Positions 36,102-46,236 of a stretch of 64,000 nucleotides of DNA are shown here, one piece after another; the stretch's first letter is position 1, and every line of letters starts with the position of its first letter. The stretch is from positions 287,602 to 351,601 of the forward strand of contig PJFC01000005.1 in assembly GCA_003574885.1 (NCBI GenBank). Direction: 5' to 3'. The translations under genes and the position numbers were made by a program. The notes beneath the pieces are model-generated. The model saw only the letters and a list, made by a program, of their open reading frames with translations. It was not told the origin of the DNA and ran no database searches. The DNA is from Geobacter sp. (GTDB taxonomy: Bacteria; Desulfobacterota; Desulfuromonadia; Geobacterales; Geobacteraceae).

Positions 36102-36544
36102 AGGTCGTCATCCAGCGGGTTACCGAAGCGCGGGTGGAGGTGGACGGCGCGACGGTGGGGTCCATCGGTCGCGGCATGCTCGTGCTGATCGGTGTGGAGA
36201 AGGGAGACGGGGAGCGGGACGCGGTTTGGCTGGCGGAGAAGATCGTGGGGTTGCGCATCTTCGAGGACGCCGACGGCAAGATGAACCTGGCGCTTCAGGA
36301 TATCGGCGGTCAGCTGCTGGCAGTCTCCCAGTTCACCCTGGCAGGGAACTGCTCCAAGGGGCGACGCCCTTCCTTCGACACTGCTGCCCCTCCCGACGAG
36401 GCGAACCATCTTTACGAATTATTCGTGGCAAACGTGAAAGGACTCGGGGTGCCGGTTGCTACCGGCATCTTCCAGGCGGAGATGCAGGTGCATCTGGTGA
36501 ACGACGGGCCGGTGACATTTATCATCGAGAGCCGTGAAAAGTGA
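36098..36544 (+). CDS. dtd: D-aminoacyl-tRNA deacylase Dtd
   Basis: 148 aa. Hydrolyses D-amino acids mischarged to tRNA. Signatures: [34 protein letters not shown] (active-site SQFTL) and a C-terminal GPVTFIIES (family: NDGPVTF). GTG start overlaps the macro-domain stop (GTGA). Confidence 0.97.
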   Translation: MKVVIQRVTEARVEVDGATVGSIGRGMLVLIGVEKGDGERDAVWLAEKIVGLRIFEDADGKMNLALQDIGGQLLAVSQFTLAGNCSKGRRPSFDTAAPPDEANHLYELFVANVKGLGVPVATGIFQAEMQVHLVNDGPVTFIIESREK

Positions 36545-36551
36545 AAAGTTA

Positions 36552-37421
36552 ATGGTTAAAAGTGAAAATCTGAAAACCATCCTTGACGGCCTTTACGCCG
36601 CCCGCTCTTCCCGGCACCTGGCCAATGACCCGCTCTCCTTCTGCCACCGTTATCCCGACCCGGCAGATCGGGAGATCGTTGGCTTCATCGCCGCGGCGTT
36701 TGCCTACGGCAATGTGAAGATCATTCTGAGAAACCTGGAGGCAATTTTTGCTCCCATGGGCCCGTCGCCACGCCGTTTCGTGGAGGAGTTCGAACCAGAC
36801 GAGGGACTGCGGACCTATACCGACTTCAAGCACCGCTTTAACGACCATCGCGACCTCTGCGCCCTGCTGCTGGCGGCCCGGACCATGCTTGAGGAAGCCG
36901 ACTCCATCGGCGACTATTTCCTTGGCTGTTATGACGGGGGGGCGGAGGACATAACCCCGTCTCTCATCGAGTTCACGACGGTGCTCCTCGCCATGGACTA
37001 CACCCCGGTCTTCGGCCCCGCTGGCATCCCAGCAGATTCCTATTTCCCCTTCTTCTTTCCGTCCCCTGCCGCCGGAAGTGCCTGCAAAAGGCTCTGCATG
37101 TTCCTGCGCTGGATGGTCCGCCCTGCCGACGGAATAGACCTGGGGCTCTGGCCTGAGGTCTCCCCGGCCAAGCTTGTGATTCCCGTGGACGCCCATATCC
37201 AGCGGATAGGTCGCAATCTGGGCCTAACCGCGCGGAAACAGGCGGACTGGCGCATGGCGCGGGAGATAACAACGGCACTGCGCAAGCTCGATCCCGCCGA
37301 CCCAGTCAAATACGATTTCTCCCTCTGTCATCTGGGGATATCGGAAGGGTGCGACGGAACGGTTCGCCCCCTCTGCAGTGAGTGCCCGGTGACAACCATC
37401 TGTACGGAAAGATTGTCATGA
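36552..37421 (+). CDS. TIGR02757/DUF2400-family protein
   Basis: About 289 aa (an alternative GTG start at 36534 adds six). Family pattern: DPLSFCHRYPDPADREIVGF, AAFAYGNVKIILRNLEAI and C-terminal CHLGISEGCDG...CSECPVT, where conserved Cys could bind a metal or cluster. No enzyme activity is assigned to the family; the fold is HhH-glycosylase-like by repute (uncertain). The first codons lie in a GTGAAAAGT-type low-complexity repeat that also overlaps the dtd stop. Confidence 0.85.
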   Translation: MVKSENLKTILDGLYAARSSRHLANDPLSFCHRYPDPADREIVGFIAAAFAYGNVKIILRNLEAIFAPMGPSPRRFVEEFEPDEGLRTYTDFKHRFNDHRDLCALLLAARTMLEEADSIGDYFLGCYDGGAEDITPSLIEFTTVLLAMDYTPVFGPAGIPADSYFPFFFPSPAAGSACKRLCMFLRWMVRPADGIDLGLWPEVSPAKLVIPVDAHIQRIGRNLGLTARKQADWRMAREITTALRKLDPADPVKYDFSLCHLGISEGCDGTVRPLCSECPVTTICTERLS

Positions 37422-39202
37422 GCATTACCCCCATCGTCCTCCTCGATTCCTTTTCCACGCGCCATAACCCCGCTTCGTACCGGTTCGACGGATTCGTGGA
37501 AGAGATCGTCGCCCATGCAGCCGATGAGGTCCTTCCTGCTCTGCGACGGGTGGAGGATGCCGTGGCTGAAGGGCTGCACGCCGCCGGCTTCGTTTCCTAC
37601 GAGGCAGCTCCGGGTGTCGGAACTGGCCTGACGACCCATTCTCCCGGCCCTATCCCCCTTGTCTGGTTCGGCATCTTCCGGCGACGGTACGGCCTTTCCC
37701 CTCGCCTCCATGGGGCTGATGACAAGGAGCATGCTGCCGGTTATGAAACGGCGGAGTGGACTATCTCCCCCGGACCGGAGCCCTACGGAGAGACGGTCGC
37801 GCGGATACGGGAGTACATAGCCTCTGGCGACACCTATCAGGTCAACTACACCATTCGACAGCATTTCCGCCTGTCCGGCGATTCCCCGTTGTATTACCAC
37901 AATCTCTGCCTTTCCCAGAAGGCATCTTACTGCGCTTTCATTGACACGGGACGCTTCCAGGTGCTTTCCGCCTCTCCCGAGCTGTTCTTCGAGTTGAAAC
38001 GTGGGGTCATCACCTGTCGCCCCATGAAAGGAACGGCACGCCGGGGGCGGTGGCTCGGAGAGGACGAGACAATCAAGGAGCAGTTGAGGGAAAGCGGTAA
38101 GGAGCGAGCGGAAAACCTGATGATCGTCGATCTCCTGCGCAACGACATGGGGAAAGTGGCTGAAACTGGGTCGGTGCGGGTGAAATCTCTCTTCGACGTG
38201 GAAACGCTGGAAACGGTTCACCAGATGACCTCCACCATCACGGCCCGGGTCAGGGATGACGCGGGATTCGTGGATATATTCCAGGCCCTTTTCCCCTGCG
38301 GGTCGGTGACTGGTGCTCCGAAGAAGCGGAGCATGGAAATTATCCGGGAGCTGGAAGACTCGCCACGAGGCCTGTATACGGGCTGTATCGGTTATGTCTC
38401 GCCTTCATCGGCTACAGCCGGTTCCTGCGATGCGGTGTTCAGTGTCGCTATCAGGACCGCCATCATAGATACAGCGACGGGAAGGGGAGAGCTGGGGATC
38501 GGCAGCGGCATAACCATCGGCTCCGATGCCGGTGCGGAGTATGAAGAATGCCTCTCCAAGGGGAGTTTTGCCCGTCGCGTGATCCCGGAATTCCAGCTTG
38601 TGGAAACCATGCTCCATGAAGAAGGCAAAGGCTATTTCCTCCTGGAACGCCACCTGGCCCGCCTGTCCCGCTCGGCGGACTATTTCGGGTTCCCCCTTCG
38701 ACTGGGGCAGATTGCGCTGGTGCTGGAACATCGCGCCATCCCCCTCGCCGGATTAACCAAGGTCCGTCTTCTCGTGAACAGGAAGGGGGCGTTTGCCATC
38801 CAGACGGAATCCCTTGCTCCATCTGCAACGGAAGAAACGGTGCCGGTCGCCCTTAACCCGACTCCGCTGGATTCTGCGGACCCATTCCTCTATCACAAGA
38901 CCACCCATCGCTCTTTCTACCGTTCAGTGCTGGACCGGCATCCCTACTGTGGCGATGTGCTCTTCGTGAACGAACGGGGTGAGGTGACCGAAGGCGCGAA
39001 CCACAATATCGTGGTCCGACTGGATGGCGAACTGGTCACTCCTCCCCTGTCGAGCGGTATTCTTCCCGGCACCTACCGGGCGGAGTTGCTGGCGCAGGGG
39101 AAGGTCGGGGAACGGGTCATAACTCCAGCGGATCTGACCCGTGCTGAAGAAATCTGGCTCATCAATTCGGTGCGTAAATGGCGGCGAACGAAACTGCAGT
39201 GA
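37418..39202 (+). CDS. pabBC: PabB-PabC fusion: aminodeoxychorismate synthase I / 4-amino-4-deoxychorismate lyase
   Basis: 594 aa bifunctional enzyme of p-aminobenzoate (folate) synthesis. Residues about 1-370 are the chorismate-binding PabB domain (SGDTYQVNYTIRQHF; CRPMKGTARRG; DLLRNDMGKVAETGSV; CGSVTGAPKKRSMEIIRELE). Residues about 380-594 are a class IV aminotransferase-like PabC lyase (HLARLSRSADYFGF; LFVNERGEVTEGANHNIVV; GILPGTYRAELL), with the PLP Lys expected in the YHKTTHR segment. Start overlaps the upstream stop (ATGA). Complements folE2 and folA elsewhere in the window. Confidence 0.94.
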   Translation: MSITPIVLLDSFSTRHNPASYRFDGFVEEIVAHAADEVLPALRRVEDAVAEGLHAAGFVSYEAAPGVGTGLTTHSPGPIPLVWFGIFRRRYGLSPRLHGADDKEHAAGYETAEWTISPGPEPYGETVARIREYIASGDTYQVNYTIRQHFRLSGDSPLYYHNLCLSQKASYCAFIDTGRFQVLSASPELFFELKRGVITCRPMKGTARRGRWLGEDETIKEQLRESGKERAENLMIVDLLRNDMGKVAETGSVRVKSLFDVETLETVHQMTSTITARVRDDAGFVDIFQALFPCGSVTGAPKKRSMEIIRELEDSPRGLYTGCIGYVSPSSATAGSCDAVFSVAIRTAIIDTATGRGELGIGSGITIGSDAGAEYEECLSKGSFARRVIPEFQLVETMLHEEGKGYFLLERHLARLSRSADYFGFPLRLGQIALVLEHRAIPLAGLTKVRLLVNRKGAFAIQTESLAPSATEETVPVALNPTPLDSADPFLYHKTTHRSFYRSVLDRHPYCGDVLFVNERGEVTEGANHNIVVRLDGELVTPPLSSGILPGTYRAELLAQGKVGERVITPADLTRAEEIWLINSVRKWRRTKLQ

Positions 39203-39213
39203 AAGGAGTTCTT

Positions 39214-40077
39214 ATGCAGACATTCGGCTTTATCGGACTCGGTATCATGGGGAGTGGCATGGCGAAGAACCTGGTGAAAACGGGGTTCGAGGTGACGGTC
39301 TGGAACCGCTCAGCGGAGAAGTGCCGGGAGCTTGCGGAGCTGGGCGCCACGGTCGCTGCGACGCCGCGGCAGGTGGTGGAGAACTGCCAGGCAACCTTTG
39401 CCATGCTGGCTGATCCGGTGGCGGCCCTTGCTGTCTGTGATGGCCCGGACGGGGTTCTCGCGGGGATGTCGGCCGGGAAGGGGTACGTTGATATGTCCAC
39501 GGTTGATGTCGCAACTTCAGCCGGCATCGCTGCCGCCGTTACTGCACGAGGTGGACGTTTTCTGGAGGCACCGGTGTCGGGGAGCAAGAAGCAGGCTGAG
39601 GATGGTGCGCTCATCATTCTTGCCGCAGGCGACCGTTCCCTCTACGAGGAGGTCCTTCCAGGCTTTGAACGGATGGGGAAGAAGATGCTCTATCTGGGTG
39701 AGGTGGGGAACGGCGCCCGGATGAAACTGGTGGTGAATATGGTTATGGGGGGAATGATGACGGCCTTCTGCGAAGGGCTCGCCCTTGGGGGACGGACCGG
39801 TCTCGATCAGGCCGATATCCTGGATGTCCTCGATGCCGGTGCCATGTCCAACCCGATGTTCCGGTTGAAGGGGGGGGTGATCGGCCAGGGGAGCTTTACT
39901 GCCGCCTTTCCCCTCAAGCACATGCAGAAAGATATGCGCCTGGCGGTAGCTATGGGGGACGGGGTGGGACAGCCGCTTTTCTCAGCTGCCACTGCTAATG
40001 AACTCTTCAAACGGGCCAGAGGGATGGGGTTCGGTGATGAAGATTTTGCGGCTGTATTCAAGGCGATTCGTGCATGA
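39214..40077 (+). CDS. NAD(P)-dependent beta-hydroxyacid dehydrogenase (succinic semialdehyde/glyoxylate reductase type)
   Basis: 287 aa. N-terminal Rossmann FGFIGLGIMGSGMAKNL with WNRSAEKC favouring NADPH, substrate loop EAPVSGSKKQAEDGALIILA, catalytic Lys in GNGARMKLVVNMVMGG. This matches the Geobacter enzyme studied as a gamma-hydroxybutyrate/succinic semialdehyde reductase; the exact substrate here is inferred. AAGGAG precedes ATG 39214. Confidence 0.88.
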   Translation: MQTFGFIGLGIMGSGMAKNLVKTGFEVTVWNRSAEKCRELAELGATVAATPRQVVENCQATFAMLADPVAALAVCDGPDGVLAGMSAGKGYVDMSTVDVATSAGIAAAVTARGGRFLEAPVSGSKKQAEDGALIILAAGDRSLYEEVLPGFERMGKKMLYLGEVGNGARMKLVVNMVMGGMMTAFCEGLALGGRTGLDQADILDVLDAGAMSNPMFRLKGGVIGQGSFTAAFPLKHMQKDMRLAVAMGDGVGQPLFSAATANELFKRARGMGFGDEDFAAVFKAIRA

Positions 40078-40244
40078 AGGGGGCGCTTCAGTTCCTGGCC
40101 GTTGTCCTTCTGACCTGGTCTTTTCTCTATCCTCTTCTTTTCGGTGGCAGTGGACGGCGGGTTGTCTGGGGATGGGTCGCCTGCATGGTTGTGGGCGGAG
40201 TGGTCTGTCTCTATCTTCTCGTCAGGTACCGGCGCCGGTTGTAA
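40074..40244 (+). CDS. Small two-helix membrane protein (56 aa)
   Basis: ATG overlaps the dehydrogenase stop (ATGA), so it is translationally coupled. The product starts MKGALQFLAVVLLTWSFLYP and has two hydrophobic helices (about 5-23 and 31-50) joined by GGSGRR, ending YRRRL, a positive-inside C-terminus. Too short for most automatic callers. No family recognised. The tight coupling, hydrophobic pattern and charge bias argue that it is real. Confidence 0.65.
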   Translation: MKGALQFLAVVLLTWSFLYPLLFGGSGRRVVWGWVACMVVGGVVCLYLLVRYRRRL

Positions 40245-40283
40245 CGTTACCACTATTTTGAATTAGCCGGAACAGACGCTTCC

Positions 40284-41378
40284 TTATGTTGTGCTGTCTC
40301 CGGCAGTGTGGACGGTAACCCGGTTCTTTCCTTCCTGTTTACTTACGTACAATGCTCCATCCGCCTTCATAATCACTGTCCGAACGTCGGATCCATCTTC
40401 GGGAAAGGCTGCCACGCCGGCCGAAATGGTGGTGGAGAGCTGTGTTCCTTCGAAATCGAAAGGGGTAGAGGCCAGGTTGGTGACAATGCGGCGGACGGCG
40501 ATGAGGCTTGATTCCTTGCCGCTCCCCGTAAACATGACGAGAAATTCGTCCCCACCGTAACGGGCCGCTATGTCGCTCGAACGGATATTCCGGTTGATGG
40601 TCCGGGCAATATGCCGGATCATTTCGGTGCCTGCGAAATGGCCATAGCGATCGTTGATCTTCTTCAGGTTGTCTGCATCCAGCATGCAGATGGTCAAGGT
40701 CGTACCGTTCCGTTGAGCCAGTTCTTTGTGGGCTGCAGCCAAATTGAGAAAATTGCGCATGTTGTGGAGGCCGGTGATTTCGTCGGTAAGGGAGAGCTGC
40801 TCCGCCACCTGCCGGGCGTTTTCCGCTTCGCTGGAGAGCATTGCGCCCAGGTGGGCTATGAGCATGAAAGGGAGTATCTCAAGGATATTGGAGACGAAGG
40901 TCTCTTCAAAGATATTGAGAGAAACCTCCTCGGCCGCGAGGAAAATATAGGCTATTACCGCTATGGTGGCCATTGAGTAGGTGACCTTGCGCCCCTGAGT
41001 CAGTGAAGTGGCCATAAGAACAAGATATATGAGAGAGATGAACGGGCTGTCCGTCTTGCCGGTCAGCTGGCTGACCGCGATGGTGAAGGAGAGGAAGACA
41101 ATCAGGTCGATGAAGGTCTTGACTGGGCCCGCTGCTTTCGGCCCTATGACGTGGCGAGCGACAACGTTGTACACCAGCAGAAAGATGCAGTACAATGCGA
41201 GGTACAGGGTTTCGGTAGTGCCGGAAGGGAGGATCGCTATGTCCAGGGCCACCAGGGCGATGAGGAACCAGGAGATGTAACCCATGATCCGGTCGTACCT
41301 GACGTAGCGGGAATGGGCTCCCCACGCGGGACTGCTGTCGGGGGCCACCTCTTCCATCGATTTACAGGCCTGCTTCAT
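40284..41378 (-). CDS. Membrane diguanylate cyclase (GGDEF)
   Basis: 364 aa. N-terminal membrane sensor of about five to six helices (residues 30-190), then a GGDEF domain: LTDEITGLHNMRNFL, LDADNLKKINDRYGH and the intact active site RYGGDEFLV. An inhibitory I-site RxxD (RSSD) lies five residues before GGDEF, so product inhibition is expected. Makes c-di-GMP; the signal is unknown. Confidence 0.93.
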   Translation of the reverse strand: MKQACKSMEEVAPDSSPAWGAHSRYVRYDRIMGYISWFLIALVALDIAILPSGTTETLYLALYCIFLLVYNVVARHVIGPKAAGPVKTFIDLIVFLSFTIAVSQLTGKTDSPFISLIYLVLMATSLTQGRKVTYSMATIAVIAYIFLAAEEVSLNIFEETFVSNILEILPFMLIAHLGAMLSSEAENARQVAEQLSLTDEITGLHNMRNFLNLAAAHKELAQRNGTTLTICMLDADNLKKINDRYGHFAGTEMIRHIARTINRNIRSSDIAARYGGDEFLVMFTGSGKESSLIAVRRIVTNLASTPFDFEGTQLSTTISAGVAAFPEDGSDVRTVIMKADGALYVSKQEGKNRVTVHTAGDSTT

Positions 41379-41578
41379 TCGTATCCTCTGCTGAGATTCT
41401 CTACCCTTGCCGAGGGTGTGGTGAATGGGGTTTTCTGAGACGGAAAGAGTTGAGATTTAATCTACATCAATTCACATAAATTTTCAGCGAAAATTGTTAT
41501 ATATCCAGGCAAAAATCACGGCCAAACTGTCCTGTTGTCCGCAGTATTATAATTATTCTGGTGGCGTGGAAAAATTGC

Positions 41579-41607
41579 TTGTCATTGTGTGCATATGCGG
41601 GCATAAT
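41579..41607 (+). promoter_or_regulatory. Predicted sigma-70 promoter of typA
   Basis: TTGTCA, a 17-bp spacer and CATAAT. The predicted start (about 41614) falls just before a strong hairpin, giving an 80-nt leader. Confidence 0.55.
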
Positions 41608-41616
41608 ACTCGATTG

Positions 41617-41648
41617 CAAAGACGGGCAGCAGCCCGTCTTTGTCTTTT
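41617..41648 (+). promoter_or_regulatory. Terminator-like hairpin at the 5' end of the typA leader
   Basis: CAAAGACGGGC (41617-41627) and GCCCGTCTTTG (41632-41642) form an 11-bp stem with an AGCA loop, then TCTTTT. It would sit within a few nucleotides of the predicted transcript start, so it could be a 5' stabiliser, an attenuator or a cold-responsive element. Confidence 0.5.
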
Positions 41649-41693
41649 CTGGAAAGCACAAATTTAAGCAGCACGTCAAAGAGGAGAATCGCC

Positions 41694-43496
<1,803 letters not shown>

Positions 43497-43575
43497 TTCT
43501 TATGAGGGTATGAATACCGGGCAGGTTTGAGGCGGGGGGGAAACTCTCCGCCTTTCTTGCAACGGCAACTTTGCA

Positions 43576-43604
43576 TTGACATCGCCACCCGTTTCCACTA
43601 CTTT
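43576..43604 (+). promoter_or_regulatory. Predicted promoter of the bamD-like gene
   Basis: TTGACA, a 17-bp spacer and TACTTT, about 30 bp before the ATG at 43637. A weak AGGCGG/CCGCCT hairpin (43530-43553) just upstream may end typA. Confidence 0.45.
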
Positions 43605-43636
43605 TTCGGTAATAATCATGCATGTCAGGGGAAACA

Positions 43637-44392
43637 ATGTCCTATCCTACATCACGCAACCTTGCATCCATCCTGTATCTGGGCTTAGCCCTTGCCATCA
43701 GCGGCTGTGCCTCCGCGCCCCAGACGAACAAGACCCCCGAGACCTATCTCAAGTCCGGGGACGCGTTCTACGCAAATCGCAACTATGAGGATGCTATTGC
43801 CGAGTGGAAGAGGGTTAAGGAGAGTTATGCGTCGCCGGAACTCACCATAACGGCGGAACTGAAGATCGCTGATGCCCAGTACGACAACGGCAACTACATC
43901 GAAGCGGCCGCGTCCTACGAGGAGTTTCGCAAACTCCACCCCAATAATGAAAAGGCCGACTACGCCCTCTACCGGATCGGTCTCTGCAATTACAACCAGA
44001 TCAGCGGCATCGATACCGACCAGACACCGGTGAAGAACGCCGTTAACCTGTTCGAATCGTTCCTCAAGCTCTATCCGAAATCCACCTATGCCGGTGAGGT
44101 GCGTGACAAGCTTGACGTCTGCCGGATGAAGCAGGTCCAGTACGAGATTTACGTCGGCCGGTTCTATCTGCGCAACGGCGACTACCAGGCCGCCATCAAG
44201 CGACTCGAGGAAGCCCTGGTTACCTTCCCCAAGTCCCCCTATCACGACGAAACCCTTTTCTATCTGGGTGAGGCGTATTTGAGGGCCGGTAACCGCGACA
44301 AAGGGCGTGCAACGTTCAACCGGCTGTACAGTGAATACCGCACCAGCAAGTATGTGGACAAGGCCCGCAGCGTCATGGACAGCTATTACTGA
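43637..44392 (+). CDS. bamD: BamD-like outer-membrane assembly lipoprotein
   Basis: 251 aa. Lipoprotein signal with lipobox LAISGC (Cys about residue 23), then five TPR-like repeats (DAFYANRNYEDAIAEWKRV; AAASYEEFRKLHPNNEKADY; FLKLYPKSTYAGEVRDKLD; FYLRNGDYQAAIKRLEEA). Matches YfiO/BamD, the essential lipoprotein partner of BamA in outer-membrane protein insertion. GGGGAAACA before ATG 43637. Confidence 0.88.
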   Translation: MSYPTSRNLASILYLGLALAISGCASAPQTNKTPETYLKSGDAFYANRNYEDAIAEWKRVKESYASPELTITAELKIADAQYDNGNYIEAAASYEEFRKLHPNNEKADYALYRIGLCNYNQISGIDTDQTPVKNAVNLFESFLKLYPKSTYAGEVRDKLDVCRMKQVQYEIYVGRFYLRNGDYQAAIKRLEEALVTFPKSPYHDETLFYLGEAYLRAGNRDKGRATFNRLYSEYRTSKYVDKARSVMDSYY

Positions 44393-44793
44393 TGCGCCGT
44401 TTTTTTCTCCTCTTCATTCTCCTCTTTTCCCTCTCCGCCTGTAGCAGCAAATCCGACCGGGATGCGGTCCTGGCTGTGGCCGTCGAGCGCCAGCAGGCGC
44501 TCACCAGCAGAGATATCAACCGATACCTCCCCCTCCTCTCGCCGCACTACCAGGACAAGGGGCGCGACTACGCCGTCAAGGCGCGGGAGCTGACAGACAT
44601 CCTGACCTCTTTCGACAGGATTGACTACCGTTCCCTTGACCGCCGTGTGGATGTCCGCGGTGACCGGGCCACGGTTACCGGCAGTTATGAACTGCGGGTT
44701 GTTCGGCAGGGTAAGGCGATGGAGCTGGCAGGAAAAGAGGAACTGCAGCTTCGAAAGGAGGGGGGTGAATGGAAAATAGTCGGTGGTTTATGA
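44392..44793 (+). CDS. Small lipoprotein with NTF2-like domain
   Basis: 133 aa. Signal ends in lipobox LFSLSAC (Cys 17). The remainder (residues 25-133) alternates helices and strands like SnoaL/NTF2-type domains: AVERQQALTSRDINRYLPLL, then VDVRGDRATVTGSYELRVV and a final GGEWKIVGG strand. Overlaps the bamD stop by one base (TGATG). Function unknown; may associate with the outer membrane. Confidence 0.7.
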   Translation: MRRFFLLFILLFSLSACSSKSDRDAVLAVAVERQQALTSRDINRYLPLLSPHYQDKGRDYAVKARELTDILTSFDRIDYRSLDRRVDVRGDRATVTGSYELRVVRQGKAMELAGKEELQLRKEGGEWKIVGGL

Positions 44794-44805
44794 TGGGAAG
44801 AAGGG

Positions 44806-46047
44806 TTAGGTCCGTCTGCTCCCTTCCTGCCGGGCGAGCTTGTCCTCGTACATAAGTTCGTCGGCCCGCTGCCATGCCTCGATGAGCCCTTCCCCGTCCA
44901 GGGCGGTTGCGCAACCGAGGGAGAGGCTCAGGATGGGCCTGCCGTCATCCCCGACGATTTCCGCCAGGTTTTTTCTGATCCGCTCGATTACCTCCTGCGT
45001 GGCACTATTGGCCGTGCCGGGGAGAATGACCGCGAATTCGTCACCACCGATCCTTGCCACCAGGTCTTCCGTTCGGAATGCTCCTCTCAATACCTGAGCC
45101 GTCAATTTCAGAAGTTCATCTCCCGCGGCATGTCCCTGTAGGTCGTTGACCCGTTTCAGCCTGTCCACGTCGGCAACTACGACGCTGACGGGAAAGGTCC
45201 TGCCTTTTTTCAGGCGCTCAAGCTCCTCGTCGAAATATGCCCGGTTGTAAAGCCCGGTCAGGATGTCGTGGGTGCTGAGGTAACGGAGTTTTGCCTCCGT
45301 TTCCTTCCGTTCCGTTATGTCCAGAATGGCTCCCGCCACCCCTCCCACCGATCCGTCGCTGTTCAGAAAAGGTGCCTTGTAGAAGATCACGTCATGGCGG
45401 CTCCCGTCGGCACAGACCAGGGAGCTTTCCTGTATCTGGACTTGCCTGGTCTCCATGATGGATCTGTCCAGCTGCTGGAACAACTCTGCCTGGTCGGGGG
45501 GGACCAGGTCCCGGTCCGTTCTTCCGACGATCTGTTCCCTGGTGAGGCAGATATGCTCCTCAAAGGCGCTGTTGCAACCGAGGTAGCGCCCTTCGGCGTC
45601 CTTGTAAAAGATCGGCACGGGGATTGTGGTGATGAGAACCTGGATGAAGTGGAGTTTATCCTTCACGCTCTGTTCGGCCCGCCGGCGGTCGGTGATGTCC
45701 CGCACGACACAGATGATCCCTCCTCCTTCGAGAGCGGTGAGTGAAAGTTCCTGGGGAAAGGTGCTGCCATTCTTTCTGAGTCCTGTCGCTTCTCCCCGCC
45801 ACCTTCCTGTTTCCATAAACAGCGGCATGATGACGTTATCGAATCTTTCCAGTTCCGCCTCGGTGTAAAGGTCGCGCCAGGTTTTGCCGATGAGCTCGGC
45901 CCGTGAGTCGTAGCCGTAGATGGCGGCGTGGGCCTGATTCAGGTAGAGATAGGTGCCATGTTCGTTGAGTATGGCCATGCCGTCCATGGCACCTTCCATG
46001 GCTGCCAGATACTTGCGGAGATCGGTTTCCGTAAGTGGTTCGTTCAC
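44806..46047 (-). CDS. PAS-PAS diguanylate cyclase
   Basis: 413 aa. Two PAS domains (about 10-130 with LNEHGTYLYLNQAHAAIYG; 140-255 with KDAEGRYLGCNSAFEEH), then GGDEF: ARIGGDEFAVILPG, LYNRAYFDEELERL. I-site RTED five residues before GGDEF. No membrane helix, so it is a cytoplasmic sensor, and PAS ligands are unknown. GTG start at 46047 with AAGGA is preferred to the longer frame. Confidence 0.92.
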   Translation of the reverse strand: MNEPLTETDLRKYLAAMEGAMDGMAILNEHGTYLYLNQAHAAIYGYDSRAELIGKTWRDLYTEAELERFDNVIMPLFMETGRWRGEATGLRKNGSTFPQELSLTALEGGGIICVVRDITDRRRAEQSVKDKLHFIQVLITTIPVPIFYKDAEGRYLGCNSAFEEHICLTREQIVGRTDRDLVPPDQAELFQQLDRSIMETRQVQIQESSLVCADGSRHDVIFYKAPFLNSDGSVGGVAGAILDITERKETEAKLRYLSTHDILTGLYNRAYFDEELERLKKGRTFPVSVVVADVDRLKRVNDLQGHAAGDELLKLTAQVLRGAFRTEDLVARIGGDEFAVILPGTANSATQEVIERIRKNLAEIVGDDGRPILSLSLGCATALDGEGLIEAWQRADELMYEDKLARQEGSRRT

Positions 46048-46167
46048 AAGATTCCTTTCGGTGCGGCTTCGCAATTTGCCTGACACACTGAATCAAGCTT
46101 ATACCATTTGACTGTCAGTGCAACCGGCAGATTGCTCGACGGGAAATCCTCTGTATAAATAAGGGAA

Positions 46168-46196
46168 AAGCCCGGACCGTTGTGCAGTCCGGGCTT
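46168..46196. terminator. Intrinsic terminator of the octaheme cytochrome gene
   Basis: AAGCCCGGAC and GTCCGGGCTT pair perfectly; on the minus strand TTTTCCC follows. It lies about 40 bp after the cytochrome stop. Confidence 0.8.
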
Positions 46197-46236
46197 GAAG
46201 GTAAGCTTAATGACTTTTTAGGGCGTGCCGTCACCA

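Larger units (their letters stand above)
41379..41693. other. 315-bp divergent spacer, typA leader
   Basis: No gene. AT-rich on the left; on the right a promoter (41579-41607) and a strong hairpin (41617-41642) in the typA leader, listed separately. Confidence 0.5.
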
